A stretch of DNA of 64,000 nucleotides from JASHPR01 sp963833885 (GTDB taxonomy: Bacteria > Actinomycetota > Actinomycetes > Streptosporangiales > Streptosporangiaceae), in contig CAWHZU010000002.1 of assembly GCA_963833885.1 (NCBI GenBank), positions 124,001 to 188,000 of the forward strand, written 5' to 3'. Position 1 is the stretch's first letter. Every line of letters starts with the position of its first letter. Both the position numbers and the translations under genes were made by a program. Positions 1-8,620 of this stretch are shown one piece after another. The notes under the pieces were generated by a model. The model made no database searches. It worked only from the letters and a program-made list of their open reading frames with translations, and was not told where the DNA came from.

Positions 1-2
1 CG

Positions 3-377
3 TGGCTGAACCGGATCCTCACGAACACGTTCATCAGCAGCTACCGGAAGCGGCAGCGAGAGCCAGTGCTGACCTTCGCCGGCCTCGAGGACTGGCAGCT
101 GGAGCGCGCCCATTCGCGTTCCGCGCAGTCCTCGGGGGCCACCCGTTCCGCGGAGGAACTGGCCCTTGACCGCATACCGGACGCCAGCGTGACCGACGCG
201 CTGCGGCAGCTCCCCGAAGACTTCCGCATGGCGGTTTACCTGGCTGACGTGGAGGGATTCGGCTACCGGGAAATATCCCAGCTCATGCACTGCCCAATCG
301 GCACGGTGATGTCCCGCCTGCATCGCGGCCGGAGCCGGCTCAGGGAGCTGCTCTGCAGCGACAACGAGAGTGTTTAA
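3..377 (+). CDS. ECF RNA polymerase sigma factor, SigR/SigH-like (5' partial)
   Basis: C-terminal 124 residues of an extracytoplasmic-function sigma factor; the start lies before the window. The visible part begins in the end of region 2 (ILTNTFISSYRKRQREP), a signature shared with the thiol-stress sigma factors SigR/SigH of actinomycetes. A linker follows, then region 4 with its helix-turn-helix (EISQLMHCPIGTVMSRLHRGR), which contacts the -35 element. In SigR/SigH loci a zinc anti-sigma gene (RsrA/RshA) usually follows. Here the next gene is instead a small membrane protein, so the partner, if any, is elsewhere. The family call is solid; the SigR subgroup is an inference from the region 2 motif. 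Confidence 0.9.
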   Translation, partial: WLNRILTNTFISSYRKRQREPVLTFAGLEDWQLERAHSRSAQSSGATRSAEELALDRIPDASVTDALRQLPEDFRMAVYLADVEGFGYREISQLMHCPIGTVMSRLHRGRSRLRELLCSDNESV

Positions 378-396
378 GAATCTTTTTCCCTGGTAC
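372..396 (+). promoter_or_regulatory. Candidate SigB/SigF-type promoter
   Basis: GTTT at 372-375, a 15-nt spacer and TGGTAC at 391-396 resemble the GTTT-N14/16-GGGTAY pattern of actinobacterial SigB/SigF promoters with one mismatch. It overlaps the sigma stop codon and lies about 60 nt before the small membrane gene at 458. Weak evidence by itself. Confidence 0.3.
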
Positions 397-457
397 TTAC
401 CGGCACGAAGAACGCCCGAGAAACCCGTGGCGTTTACCGCTTGACAGGTGGTAAATC

Positions 458-655
458 ATGCGCATCGGAACGCTCCTATTGGTTATCTGGCTGGTTATCG
501 GCGCCATTGCGGCCGGCCAGCGCAATTACTACAGCGGAACCTCAGCTAACTGCGCCAAGGCAGGGACGATAATCGTGACCATCCTGGCCGGCCCGCTGAA
601 CTACTTTGGCGTGAACCCCAAGATCAGGTGTCAGGTGCCACAGCCCAGCAAGTGA
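458..655 (+). CDS. Small membrane protein, hypothetical
   Basis: A 65-residue protein with one N-terminal hydrophobic segment (about residues 4-20) and a second, weaker one around residues 35-50 before a short polar tail with two Cys (C32 and C58). AGGTGG sits six bases before the ATG, a good ribosome binding site. I do not recognise a named family. It resembles the small membrane proteins common in actinomycete stress regulons, and a SigB-like promoter candidate precedes it. Function unknown. Confidence 0.7.
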   Translation: MRIGTLLLVIWLVIGAIAAGQRNYYSGTSANCAKAGTIIVTILAGPLNYFGVNPKIRCQVPQPSK

Positions 656-687
656 CGCGGGCCAGGAACTAAGCAGGAGGAACTGCA

Positions 688-960
688 ATGCTCGCCATTG
701 TAGCGGTAATCATTTTCGCTATCGCGTTCATCATCCGGGTGACCGCCACGTCCACCGACGCGGTGTTCGCCCCGGCCAGCCTGGTGATCCTGGGCCTGAT
801 CGCCCTGGCGCTGCACCTGGCCGGCCTGGCGCCGGCTGGCGGGTACGCCGCTGACCTGTACCGCCTCCCGATCCCTCCCAGACCGAGACCGCCGCCGGAG
901 CTGCGCCACCTCCGGCGGCGGTCTCTGTCATGCCGGACCCGTGGCAAGCTTCGGGGATGA
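688..960 (+). CDS. Small membrane protein, hypothetical
   Basis: The ATG is preceded by a strong AGGAGGA site. The first 50 residues form two hydrophobic helices (about 2-18 and 28-48), typical of a small two-span membrane protein. From about residue 60 the reading frame becomes Pro/Arg-rich and runs through a perfect 16-bp inverted repeat (885-925), then overlaps the next gene by 31 bases. The tail may be genuine, or a base change may have removed an earlier stop. Family not recognised. Confidence 0.55.
   Translation: MLAIVAVIIFAIAFIIRVTATSTDAVFAPASLVILGLIALALHLAGLAPAGGYAADLYRLPIPPRPRPPPELRHLRRRSLSCRTRGKLRG
885..925 (+). terminator. Strong 16-bp hairpin, terminator-like
   Basis: Positions 885-900 and 910-925 are perfect inverted repeats of 16 bp with a 9-nt loop. 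No T-tract follows, as is common for actinobacterial hairpin terminators. It lies inside the 3' part of the small membrane reading frame and directly before the DinB gene, so it probably separates the two transcription units. Confidence 0.6.
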
Positions 961-1472
961 CCTGGACAGTTCCCGCGCCCGGCCCGGCCGACGGGCCGCT
1001 CACCGGCGATGACCGGCCGATCCTCGAGGGCTTCCTCGGCTGGCAGCGGGCCACACTGCTGAACATCTGCGCCGGGCTGACCGGCGAACAGCTTGCCACC
1101 CGGCCGATTGGCTCATCCAGCCTGTCACTGCTCGGCCTGATCCGGCATCTGGCCAAGGTGGAGCGGATCTGGTTCTCCGAGCGCGCGGCGGGCCTGTCCG
1201 TCGAGCCCATGTACGACCCGTCTCGCGGCAGGGCCGCCGACTTCGACGACGCCATGGCGGCCCGGGCCGAGGCGGACGTCGCGCGGCTGCAGGCCGAATG
1301 GCCGCGGTCCGATGCGGCGGTCGCGGGGATGGATTTCGCCGACACCTTCGACGTGGGCGGCGAGATGTTCTCGCTGCGCATGGTCTACGTGCACATGATC
1401 TACGAGTATTCCCGGCACAACGGCCACGCCGACCTGCTGCGCGAGAGCATTGACGGCGTCACCGGCCGGTGA
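930..1472 (+). CDS. DinB/DUF664 family protein
   Basis: A 180-residue four-helix-bundle protein of the DinB superfamily (DUF664), a group that includes mycothiol-dependent enzymes and many uncharacterised metal-binding proteins. The family pattern is visible: LIRHLAKVERIWF near residue 70 with a conserved His, and a C-terminal VHMIYEYSRHNGHADLL with further His residues, consistent with a three-His metal site. A start at 957 (MTW) is also possible, because the hairpin at 885-925 ends five bases before the ATG at 930. It overlaps the following hydrolase by four bases (GTGA), so the two are probably co-translated. The substrate is unknown. Confidence 0.85.
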   Translation: MPDPWQASGMTWTVPAPGPADGPLTGDDRPILEGFLGWQRATLLNICAGLTGEQLATRPIGSSSLSLLGLIRHLAKVERIWFSERAAGLSVEPMYDPSRGRAADFDDAMAARAEADVARLQAEWPRSDAAVAGMDFADTFDVGGEMFSLRMVYVHMIYEYSRHNGHADLLRESIDGVTGR

Positions 1473-2761
1473 CGCGGACGAGAGGCCGTACCCGCATGCC
1501 CGACGACATTCTTGACCTGGCGGACCGGCTGTGGCGCGGCGAGGTCACCAGCAGCGAGTATCACCCGATCGCCCACCGCCGCGGGCTGGCCGAGGTCCGA
1601 GATGGCGTCGCGTTCCTGCCCTCATTCGCCAATGTGACCGCATTCACGACCGAGGACGGCCTGGTCCTGGTGGATACCGGGAGCTCGTTCGTGGCCGCGG
1701 CGGTGCATGACGAACTGCGGCGGTGGAGCGGGCAGCGGCTGAACACGGCGGTGTACTCGCACGGGCACATCGACCACACCTCGGGGATGCCGCCCTGGGA
1801 GACGGAGTCGGCCGAGCGCGGCTGGCCGGCCCCGGTCGTGGTGGCGCACGAGGCGCTGCCCCGGCGCTTCGACAGGTACCTGCTGACCACCGGCTACAAC
1901 GAGGTGATCAACCAGCGGCAGTTCGGCGCCAGGGGATTGCGCTGGCCGACCGAGTACCGGTACCCGGATCGCACCTACTCGGGCGAGCTGCGGCTAGAAG
2001 TCGGCGGCGCCGCGTTCCGGCTGCGGCACGAGAAGGGCGAGACCGACGATCACACCGTCACCTGGCTGGCCGGCCGGAGGGTGCTGTGCTGCGGCGACCT
2101 GTTCATCTGGGCGTCGCCGAACGCGGGCAACCCGCAGAAGGTGCAGCGCTACCCCAAGGAATGGGCCGGCGCGCTGCGGCGGATGGCCGGGCTGGGAGCC
2201 GAGTACCTGCTGCCCGGGCACGGCCTGCCGGTCATCGGCGCGGACCGGGTCCGCCGCGCCCTCGGCGACACCGCCGCGCTGCTCGAGACGCTCGTCGACC
2301 AGACCCTGGAGGTGATGAACCGCGGCGGCCGCCTGGACGACGCGATCCATTCGGTCCGGCCGCCCGCCGACCTGGAAGCCAGGCCGTACCTGCGGCCGGT
2401 GTACGACGAGCCGGAGTTCATCGTCCGCAACATCTGGCGGCTCTACGGCGGCTGGTGGGACGGGAACCCGGCCACGCTCAAGCCAGCGCCCGAGCGCGCG
2501 CTGGCCGCCGAGCTAGCCCGCGTGGCCGGCGGCCCTGCCGTGCTCGCCGACCGGGCGCTGGCGCTGGTCGCGGCCGACGGCGAGGACGACGACGCGGCCC
2601 AGCGGCTGGCCGGCCACCTCGCCGAGCTTGCGTGGCTCGCGGCACCGGATGACACCGCGATAGCCGAGATCCGCCGCCAGGTGTTCGCGGCCAGGGCCGA
2701 AACGGCGACCTCCACGATGGCGAAGGGCATCTTCCGCTGGGCCGCGGACGAGAGCTCTTAG
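1469..2761 (+). CDS. Alkylsulfatase-like metallo-beta-lactamase-fold hydrolase
   Basis: A 430-residue metallo-beta-lactamase-fold enzyme. The zinc motif HGHIDH is near residue 100. Further features typical of the SdsA1/BDS1 alkylsulfatase group are NQRQFG, a GDLF metal ligand, a PGHG motif and LYGGWWDGNP, the last belonging to the alkylsulfatase dimerisation region. The C-terminal helical part matches that region rather than a beta-lactamase. Expected role: hydrolysis of alkyl sulfate or a related ester; the true substrate cannot be read from sequence. The GTG start overlaps the DinB stop; an ATG at 1496 is the alternative and would remove nine Arg-rich residues. Confidence 0.85.
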   Translation: MTRTRGRTRMPDDILDLADRLWRGEVTSSEYHPIAHRRGLAEVRDGVAFLPSFANVTAFTTEDGLVLVDTGSSFVAAAVHDELRRWSGQRLNTAVYSHGHIDHTSGMPPWETESAERGWPAPVVVAHEALPRRFDRYLLTTGYNEVINQRQFGARGLRWPTEYRYPDRTYSGELRLEVGGAAFRLRHEKGETDDHTVTWLAGRRVLCCGDLFIWASPNAGNPQKVQRYPKEWAGALRRMAGLGAEYLLPGHGLPVIGADRVRRALGDTAALLETLVDQTLEVMNRGGRLDDAIHSVRPPADLEARPYLRPVYDEPEFIVRNIWRLYGGWWDGNPATLKPAPERALAAELARVAGGPAVLADRALALVAADGEDDDAAQRLAGHLAELAWLAAPDDTAIAEIRRQVFAARAETATSTMAKGIFRWAADESS

Positions 2762-2806
2762 GAGGGGCGCCCGGGGCGGCGAGGATACTCGGCACCCGTG
2801 GGGTAC

Positions 2807-3361
2807 TCACGCGTGGGGTAATCGTTGCGCCCGGGGTAGGTGCCGGAACCCGGACGGCCGTTGGCCGGCATCGTCGTCGGGTACCCGCCGCCGGCGGAGG
2901 TCCGGCGCCTTGACCGAGCGCGCGCCCACGCCGTTGAGCAGCGAGCCGATCGCGAACCCGATCACGAGGTCGACGCCCGCGGTCGCCACCTTCTGCGACA
3001 GCGGCGCGCCGGTGCTGAACGGAAACAGCACCATGACGATCGTCGCGAGCGCGACGATCCAGGTGAAGAACGTCGTCGGCCGCGGAGTGCTGAGCAGCAG
3101 CAAATAGAGAATGCCGGTCGCGATCAGCGCGGCCACCGCGGCCCCGAGCACATAACCGGTGGTGTGCGCGTCGCCGTACGCACCGTCCTGACGGGGGGAA
3201 AGGAGCGGAATGTTGAATAGCCACCGGCACAGCAATATGCCGACGAGTGCAACCAGCGCCGCCACAATAGCCGTGGCCACACCGCCGGGCCACAGCTGCC
3301 CGGCGTCGACCTTCGGCCGCGGCGGGGTATCTCCATTCCGGGGCATGATTGGCTCCGTCAT
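2807..3361 (-). CDS. DUF6069 family membrane protein, probable C-terminal frameshift
   Basis: A four-helix membrane protein of the DUF6069 type, common in actinobacteria and of unknown function. Membrane segments fall near residues 27-47, 73-93, 100-120 and 126-146 of this reading. The ATG at 3361 has AGGTG seven bases upstream; GTG at 3370 is the alternative. Beyond about 2900 the frame becomes Arg-rich and unlike the family. The neighbouring minus-strand frame stays open to a TAA at 2758 and encodes a coherent Tyr-Pro-rich tail (YPGRNDYPTREYP), so a one-base indel near 2890-2920 is likely. Confidence 0.7.
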   Translation of the reverse strand: MTEPIMPRNGDTPPRPKVDAGQLWPGGVATAIVAALVALVGILLCRWLFNIPLLSPRQDGAYGDAHTTGYVLGAAVAALIATGILYLLLLSTPRPTTFFTWIVALATIVMVLFPFSTGAPLSQKVATAGVDLVIGFAIGSLLNGVGARSVKAPDLRRRRVPDDDAGQRPSGFRHLPRAQRLPHA

Positions 3362-3497
3362 GGGTGTCACCTGCCCGATTCAAACTTGCGTTCTGCCCTG
3401 AGGGCCTAATCCGCTATCAGCTCACCCGCGTGCGCGCATCCAAACATCACATCCGCCAAGGCCGCATGGACCGGCACGCCCCGGGTAGCGGCGGTGG

Positions 3498-5267
3498 ATG
3501 CCCAAGTTTCACCCGCACGTTTTGCGTGACTACGCGCTGATCGCCGACGGAGAGCGCGGCGCGGTGGTCAGCCCGCGCGGCGACATCGTCTGGCTGTGCG
3601 CGCCGCGATGGGACTGTGACGCCGTGTTCTCCGCCCTGATCGGCGGCGAAGGCGTGTACGCGGTCATGCCGGCGCACACGTTCGTCTGGGGTGGTTACTA
3701 CGAGGAAGGCACCCTGATCTGGCGCAGCCGCTGGATCACCGTCAGCGGCCTCACCGAATGCCGCGAGGCCCTCGCGTTTCCTGGCGACCGCGACCGGATC
3801 GTGCTGCTGCGGCGGATCATCGCGCGGGACTGCCCGGCCGAGGTCGAGGTGGTCCTGGACCCGCGGGCCGGATTCGGCAAGCACGGGCTGCGCGCCATCA
3901 AGCGCCACGATGAGGGCGGCCACGACGCCTGGACCGGCCGCGCCGGCGATCTGCACGTGCGCTGGTCCGGCGAGGTCTCCGGAGCCAGGGTCCGCCGCTC
4001 AGGCGGAGCCTCGGTGCTGGCCATGAACCTGACCGTGCCCGCCGGGCAGAGCCGCGACCTCGTGCTCGAGATATCCGCCGAGCCGCTGGGCGACGTGCCT
4101 GGCGAACCCGACCAGCTCTGGCGCGGCACCGAGGACCGGTGGGCTGACGCCGTGCCGCCGCTGGACGACGTTGTCGCCCCGCGCGACGCCCGGCAGGCGC
4201 AGGTGATGCTGCGCGGCCTGACCAGTTCCGGCGGCGGGATGGTGGCCGCGGCCACCACCAGCCTGCCCGAGCGAGCGGAGGAGGGGCGCAACTACGACTA
4301 CCGGTACGCCTGGATCCGTGACCAGGTCTACGCGGGCCGGGCCGCCGCGGCGGCGGGCGCGTTCTCCCTGCTCGACGACGCGGTGGCGTTCATCTCCGCC
4401 CGGCTGCACGAGGACGGCCCGAAGCTGGTCCCCGCCTACACCGCCGACGGCGGGCGCGTGCCGGACCAGCGTGACCTCGACCTGCCCGGCTACCCCGGCG
4501 GCTACGATCTGGTCGGCAACTGGGTGAACAAGCAGTTCCAGCTCGACGCGCTCGGCGAGTCGCTGCTGCTGCTCGCCGCGGCGGGCTCCCATGACCGGCT
4601 GGACTCCGGAAGCAGGAAGGCCGCCGAGATCGCCGCCGACGCGATCGCGCGGCGCTGGCAGGAGCCGGACGCCGGGATATGGGAGATCGACAACCAGGCG
4701 TGGACGCACTCCCGGCTGATCTGCGCCGCCGGGCTGCGGCGCGCGGCCTTGCACTGCACCACCGAGCCGCAGGCCTCGGACTGGTCGGCGCTCGCCGACG
4801 TGATCGTCGCGGACACCGCCGAGCACGCGATGCATCCGACCGGGCGCTGGCAGCGCTCACCCGGCGATCCCGGCCTGGATGCCGCGCTGCTGATGCCCGC
4901 GATCCGCGGCGCCGTGGCCGCCGACGATCCCCGCACCGCCGAGACCCTGCGCGCATATCTGGCCGAGCTGACCCAGGACGGCTACGCCTACCGGTTCCGC
5001 CACGACGAGCGGCCGCTCGGCGAGGCCGAGGGCGCGTTCCTGCTGTGCGGCTTCATCGTGACGCTCGCGCTGCACCAGCAGGGCCAGGAAGTCGAGGCGG
5101 CCCGCTGGTTCGAGCGCAACCGGGCCGCGTGCGGCTCGCCGGGTCTCTACGCCGAGGAGTACGACGTCGCCGAGCGCCAGCTCAGGGGGAACCTGCCGCA
5201 GGCGTTCGTGCACGCGATGGTCCTCGAGTGCGCCGCCCGGCTTGCGGCGCCCTGGCACAGCCTGTGA
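3498..5267 (+). CDS. Glycoside hydrolase family 15 protein
   Basis: A 589-residue GH15 enzyme (glucoamylase/trehalase-like clan with an alpha/alpha toroid). The N-terminal beta-sandwich domain starts with RDYALIADGERGAVVSPRG, typical of bacterial GH15. The catalytic toroid has YDYRYAWIRD near residue 265, GIWE near 392 (the expected general acid is the Glu) and EGAFLLC near 510. Likely activity is hydrolysis of alpha-glucosidic bonds, possibly trehalose, since actinobacterial GH15 members include trehalases. No signal peptide is visible, so it should be cytoplasmic. It lies 35 bases before an SDR gene on the same strand. Confidence 0.9.
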   Translation: MPKFHPHVLRDYALIADGERGAVVSPRGDIVWLCAPRWDCDAVFSALIGGEGVYAVMPAHTFVWGGYYEEGTLIWRSRWITVSGLTECREALAFPGDRDRIVLLRRIIARDCPAEVEVVLDPRAGFGKHGLRAIKRHDEGGHDAWTGRAGDLHVRWSGEVSGARVRRSGGASVLAMNLTVPAGQSRDLVLEISAEPLGDVPGEPDQLWRGTEDRWADAVPPLDDVVAPRDARQAQVMLRGLTSSGGGMVAAATTSLPERAEEGRNYDYRYAWIRDQVYAGRAAAAAGAFSLLDDAVAFISARLHEDGPKLVPAYTADGGRVPDQRDLDLPGYPGGYDLVGNWVNKQFQLDALGESLLLLAAAGSHDRLDSGSRKAAEIAADAIARRWQEPDAGIWEIDNQAWTHSRLICAAGLRRAALHCTTEPQASDWSALADVIVADTAEHAMHPTGRWQRSPGDPGLDAALLMPAIRGAVAADDPRTAETLRAYLAELTQDGYAYRFRHDERPLGEAEGAFLLCGFIVTLALHQQGQEVEAARWFERNRAACGSPGLYAEEYDVAERQLRGNLPQAFVHAMVLECAARLAAPWHSL

Positions 5268-5302
5268 CCAGGCTCGAAACAACGAAGGATGGAGTAATAG
5301 AC

Positions 5303-6328
5303 ATGACCCAGACAGTGGTGATAACCGGGGCCAGCGCCGGCATCGGCCGGGCGACCGCCCGCCTGTTCGGCGAGCGCGGCGCCAACGTCGGCCTGATCGC
5401 GCGCGGCCAGGCCGGCCTCGACGGCGCGGTCAGGGACGTCGAGGAGGCGGGCGGCAAGGCGCTCGCGATCCCGGCCGACGTGTCCGACTACGCGATGATA
5501 GAGACGGCTGCCGGACAGGTGGAGGAGTTCTTCGGCCCGATCGACGTCTGGGTCAACGTCGCGTTCACGTCGGTGTTCGCGCCCTTCGCCGAGATCACGC
5601 CGGACGAGTTCTCGCGGGTCACCGAAGTCAGCTACCTCGGCTTCGTGCACGGGACCATGGTCGCGCTGGCCCGGATGCGGCCGCGCGGGTACGGCACGAT
5701 CGTGCAGGTCGGCTCCGCTCTCGGCGCGCGCAGCATCCCGCTGCAGTCGGCCTACTGCGGCGCCAAGCACGCGATCAACGGGTTCACCTCCTCGCTGCGC
5801 TGCGAGCTGCTGCACGAGCACTCGGGGGTGCACATCACGGTTGCGCAGATGCCGGCGGTGAACACGCCGCAGTTCTCCTGGGTGCGGTCCCGGCTGCCCC
5901 GGCACCCGCAGCCGGTTCCGCCGATCTACCAGCCGGAAGTCGCGGCCCGCGGCGTGCTGTTCGCCGCCGACCATCCGCAGCGGCGGCAGTACTGGGTCGG
6001 CGCGTCCACCGCGGCCACGATCTTTGCCAACAAGTTCGTGCCGGCGCTGCTCGACCGCTACCTGGCGCGCACGGGTTTTGACTCCCAGCAGACCAGCGAG
6101 AAGGTCAACGACGACCGGCCCGACAACCTGTACCAGGCCATGGACGGCCAGGGCGGCAGGGACCACGGGGCGCACGGTGTCTTCGACCAGCGATCGCACG
6201 CCAGCAGCGCGCAGGTGTGGCTGGACGAGCACACGGCCGGGCTCGCCGCCGGTGCCGCGGTCGCCGGTGCCGCTGTTGCCACCGGGGTCGTGGCCGGCCA
6301 GCGCGCCTGGCGCAGGGGACGACGGTGA
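5303..6328 (+). CDS. SDR family oxidoreductase with C-terminal extension
   Basis: A 341-residue short-chain dehydrogenase. The Rossmann motif TGASAGIG is at residues 8-15, and the catalytic Ser (VQVGSALG), Tyr150 and Lys154 (YCGAKH) are all present. The usual NNAG motif reads NVAF, keeping only the first Asn. About 90 residues follow the normal SDR core, ending in an Ala/Gly-rich hydrophobic stretch and a basic tail, possibly a membrane anchor. The start is set by AAGGATGGAG before the ATG at 5303; the frame is open further upstream but is only the antisense-like shadow of the GH15 gene. It overlaps the next gene by GTGA. Confidence 0.88.
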   Translation: MTQTVVITGASAGIGRATARLFGERGANVGLIARGQAGLDGAVRDVEEAGGKALAIPADVSDYAMIETAAGQVEEFFGPIDVWVNVAFTSVFAPFAEITPDEFSRVTEVSYLGFVHGTMVALARMRPRGYGTIVQVGSALGARSIPLQSAYCGAKHAINGFTSSLRCELLHEHSGVHITVAQMPAVNTPQFSWVRSRLPRHPQPVPPIYQPEVAARGVLFAADHPQRRQYWVGASTAATIFANKFVPALLDRYLARTGFDSQQTSEKVNDDRPDNLYQAMDGQGGRDHGAHGVFDQRSHASSAQVWLDEHTAGLAAGAAVAGAAVATGVVAGQRAWRRGRR

Positions 6329-6687
6329 CCAGCGCGACCGCCCGCGCGCTGCAGGTGGCGCGGGCCGGCTACGGCTCGGCCCTGCTGCTGCTTCCCGGGC
6401 CGGCGCTCTGGCTGGGCGGCGGGCACCCGGCAGACCGCCGCTCGCGGAACGTGGCCAGGGTGCTCGGCGCCCGTCACCTGGTCCAGGCGGCGGTGACCGC
6501 CGGAGTCGGGCCCAGCACCGAGCTGCTCGGGCTCGGCGCGGCGGTCGACATCACCCACGCAGCGTCCATGGCCGGGCTCGCGCTCGCGGACCGGCGCGTG
6601 AGACGGGTCACACTCACCGATGCACTGATCGAGATCGCGTTCGCCGCGGCGGGCCTGTCATCTGCGGTTCCGCCGCGGATTGGATGA
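6325..6687 (+). CDS. Small hydrophobic protein, hypothetical
   Basis: A 120-residue protein beginning at a GTG that overlaps the SDR stop codon, so it is translationally coupled to that gene. It has hydrophobic stretches near residues 15-30, 50-65, 70-90 and 98-112 and looks like a small integral membrane protein. No catalytic motif is visible and no family is recognised. The coupling suggests it works with the SDR protein, whose tail may also touch the membrane. Confidence 0.65.
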   Translation: MTSATARALQVARAGYGSALLLLPGPALWLGGGHPADRRSRNVARVLGARHLVQAAVTAGVGPSTELLGLGAAVDITHAASMAGLALADRRVRRVTLTDALIEIAFAAAGLSSAVPPRIG

Positions 6688-6761
6688 GTGCCCGGTACGC
6701 CTAACGGCCGCCGGGTCACGCTTCGACCCTGACCGAAGTATTGGCGGCTAAGGCTAGAGGC

Positions 6762-8201
6762 ATGGAGACAACCGAGCAACGGGGAACCGAGGCGCGCCAG
6801 GCGCGAACGCGCAGACCGGGCGGACCCGGCGGATCCGGCGGACCCGGCGGACGGGCAGCGATCGTCGGCCTCATCACGGTGTGTCTGGGTTTCTTCGTCA
6901 TCCAGCTCGACGTCACGATCGTGAACGTCGCGCTCCCCGCCATCCAGCGACAGATCGGCGGCTCGGTAGCCGGCCTGCAGTGGGTCGTGGACGCCTACAC
7001 GCTCGCGCTCGCGGCGGTCATGCTCACGGCGGGATCGGAGGCGGACCGGGCGGGAGCGCGGCGCCTTTTCACGGCCGGGCTGGCCGTCTTCGGCGCCGGC
7101 TCCGCCGCGTGCGCCGCCGCTCCGACGCTAGGTGCCCTGATCGCAGCGCGGGCCGTGCAGGGGCTCGGCGCCTCGGCGCTGCTGCCGTGCTCGCTCGCCC
7201 TGCTCGTTCACCAGTTCCCTGACGCCCGGGCGCGGGCCCGGGCCCTGGGCGTGTGGGGCGGCATGGGCTCGCTCGGCGTCGCGCTGGGGCCGGTGATCGG
7301 GGGCGCTCTCGTGGCCCTGGGGAGCTGGCGGCTGATCTTCGTGATCAACGTCCCGGTTTGCGCGGCGACGATCTTCCTGCTCCGCAGGTACGTGCCGGAA
7401 TCGCCGCTCAACACGTCACGGCGCATCGACGTGTGGGGCCTGCTGCTGGGAGTCGGTGCCCTCGCCGGGCTCACCGCGGGCTTCATCACCGCAGGCCAGC
7501 AGGGCTGGCTCGGCCCAGTTCCAGATGCCTTGCTCGCCGCTGGCGTGGGCACCGGGGTGCTGTTCACGCTGGCCGAGCACCGGCAGGCTGCTCCGATGCT
7601 GCCACTTCGGCTCTTGGCGTCCAGGAACCTCAGCGCGGCGACCGGGGTGGGCCTGCTGTTCAACCTGTGCATCTACGGCACGCTGATCTGCCTGTCGCTG
7701 TTCTTGCAGCAGGCGCGGCACGAGTCGGCGCTGAGCACCGGCCTGCTGATCTTGCCGATGAGCGTCGCCGTTGGGGTCGGCTCCACCGCCAGCGGCCCGC
7801 TGACCGCCCGTCTCGGGCCCAGGCCGCCCATGATCACGGGGTTCGTCCTGGCCGCGGCGGGCGCCGCGCTGCTGGCCGTCGCCGACGCCGGAACGTCGCT
7901 GGCGCTGATCGTCGCAGGGTCGGTGCTGCTCGGTATGTGCTCGCTGGCGATGCCCGCCATGACGGCCGTCGTCGTAGGCTCGGTCGGCCGGGAGCGCGCT
8001 GGCCTGGCCAGCGGCATCCTGAACGCCGCCCGGCAATCCGGCGGGGCCCTCGGCGTCGCCCTGCTGGGCGCGCTGCTGGCTGGCTCACAGCACTCCAGCC
8101 ACGGCATGGCCCTGCACCTGCCGCTGGCCGTGGCCGCCGTCGGCTACCTGGTCGCCATCGGCCTCACCCTGGTCATCCGCACCAAACGGGTCAGCGGCTG
8201 A
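6762..8201 (+). CDS. MFS exporter, DHA2 (EmrB/QacA) family
   Basis: A 479-residue major facilitator protein of the 14-helix drug:H+ antiporter 2 family, expected to export toxic compounds. LDVTIVNVALPAI in helix 1 and WVVDAYTLALAA in helix 2 are DHA2 signatures, and GPVIGGAL is the motif C equivalent. The N-terminus before helix 1 is a Gly/Pro-rich linker encoded by imperfect 9-bp repeats. The ATG at 6762 has AAGG eight bases upstream; a TTG at 6741 is possible. It converges with a MarR gene, overlapping it by 11 bases, a common pairing of efflux pump and ligand-sensing repressor. Confidence 0.9.
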   Translation: METTEQRGTEARQARTRRPGGPGGSGGPGGRAAIVGLITVCLGFFVIQLDVTIVNVALPAIQRQIGGSVAGLQWVVDAYTLALAAVMLTAGSEADRAGARRLFTAGLAVFGAGSAACAAAPTLGALIAARAVQGLGASALLPCSLALLVHQFPDARARARALGVWGGMGSLGVALGPVIGGALVALGSWRLIFVINVPVCAATIFLLRRYVPESPLNTSRRIDVWGLLLGVGALAGLTAGFITAGQQGWLGPVPDALLAAGVGTGVLFTLAEHRQAAPMLPLRLLASRNLSAATGVGLLFNLCIYGTLICLSLFLQQARHESALSTGLLILPMSVAVGVGSTASGPLTARLGPRPPMITGFVLAAAGAALLAVADAGTSLALIVAGSVLLGMCSLAMPAMTAVVVGSVGRERAGLASGILNAARQSGGALGVALLGALLAGSQHSSHGMALHLPLAVAAVGYLVAIGLTLVIRTKRVSG

Positions 8202-8610
8202 CCGGGCTGGCCCACTGGGCGACAGCCGCGTCGAGGACCGGCGCGAGGCTGCGCAGCTCGTCAAGGTGCGCCTGGGCCAGCGACGCGAGTCGGGCCTCAC
8301 CCTCGGCGGTGAGCCTGACCCGGGTCACCCGGCCGTCGTCGTCGTCGCCCCACCGCTCCACAACGCCGGCGGCCTCGGCCCGGTCGACCAGCTCCACGGT
8401 GCTGTGATGGCGCAGCATCAGGTAACCGGCCAGGTCGCCGATAGTCGGGCCGTGCACACCGGGGTGCCCCTTGACCGCGAGCATCAGCTGGTGCTGGGCT
8501 GGGGTCAGACCGGCGGCGCGCGCCTGGGTCTCGCTCCAGTGCAGGAACCGGCGCAGGCTCGTGCGAAACGCCAGCAGGTTCTCGTAGTCCTCACGACTCA
8601 GCTGGCGCAC
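8191..8610 (-). CDS. MarR family transcriptional regulator
   Basis: A 139-residue winged-helix repressor. LTPAQHQLMLAVKGHPG, IGDLAGYLMLRHHSTVELVDRAEAAGVV and the wing DDGRVTRVRLTAEG are classic MarR elements. The GTG at 8610 gives the family's usual length; longer in-frame extensions run antisense through the next gene and are not credible. It is divergent from the TDT gene, and the 24-bp gap holds a TATCGT-N3-GCGACA dyad, probably its own operator. A better copy of the dyad lies at 9715. It may also control the DHA2 exporter it converges with, although no such site precedes that gene. Confidence 0.88.
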   Translation of the reverse strand: MRQLSREDYENLLAFRTSLRRFLHWSETQARAAGLTPAQHQLMLAVKGHPGVHGPTIGDLAGYLMLRHHSTVELVDRAEAAGVVERWGDDDDGRVTRVRLTAEGEARLASLAQAHLDELRSLAPVLDAAVAQWASPVSR

Positions 8611-8620
8611 CGCGGCAGTA

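Noticed and set aside
3464..3488. GGGTAG shortly before the GH15 start
   Set aside because: No GTTT-like element lies 14-16 bases upstream, and initiation there would leave almost no leader.
4679..5302. In-frame extension upstream of the SDR gene
   Set aside because: It lies within the GH15 gene in another frame. The Rossmann motif and a ribosome site fix the start at 5303.
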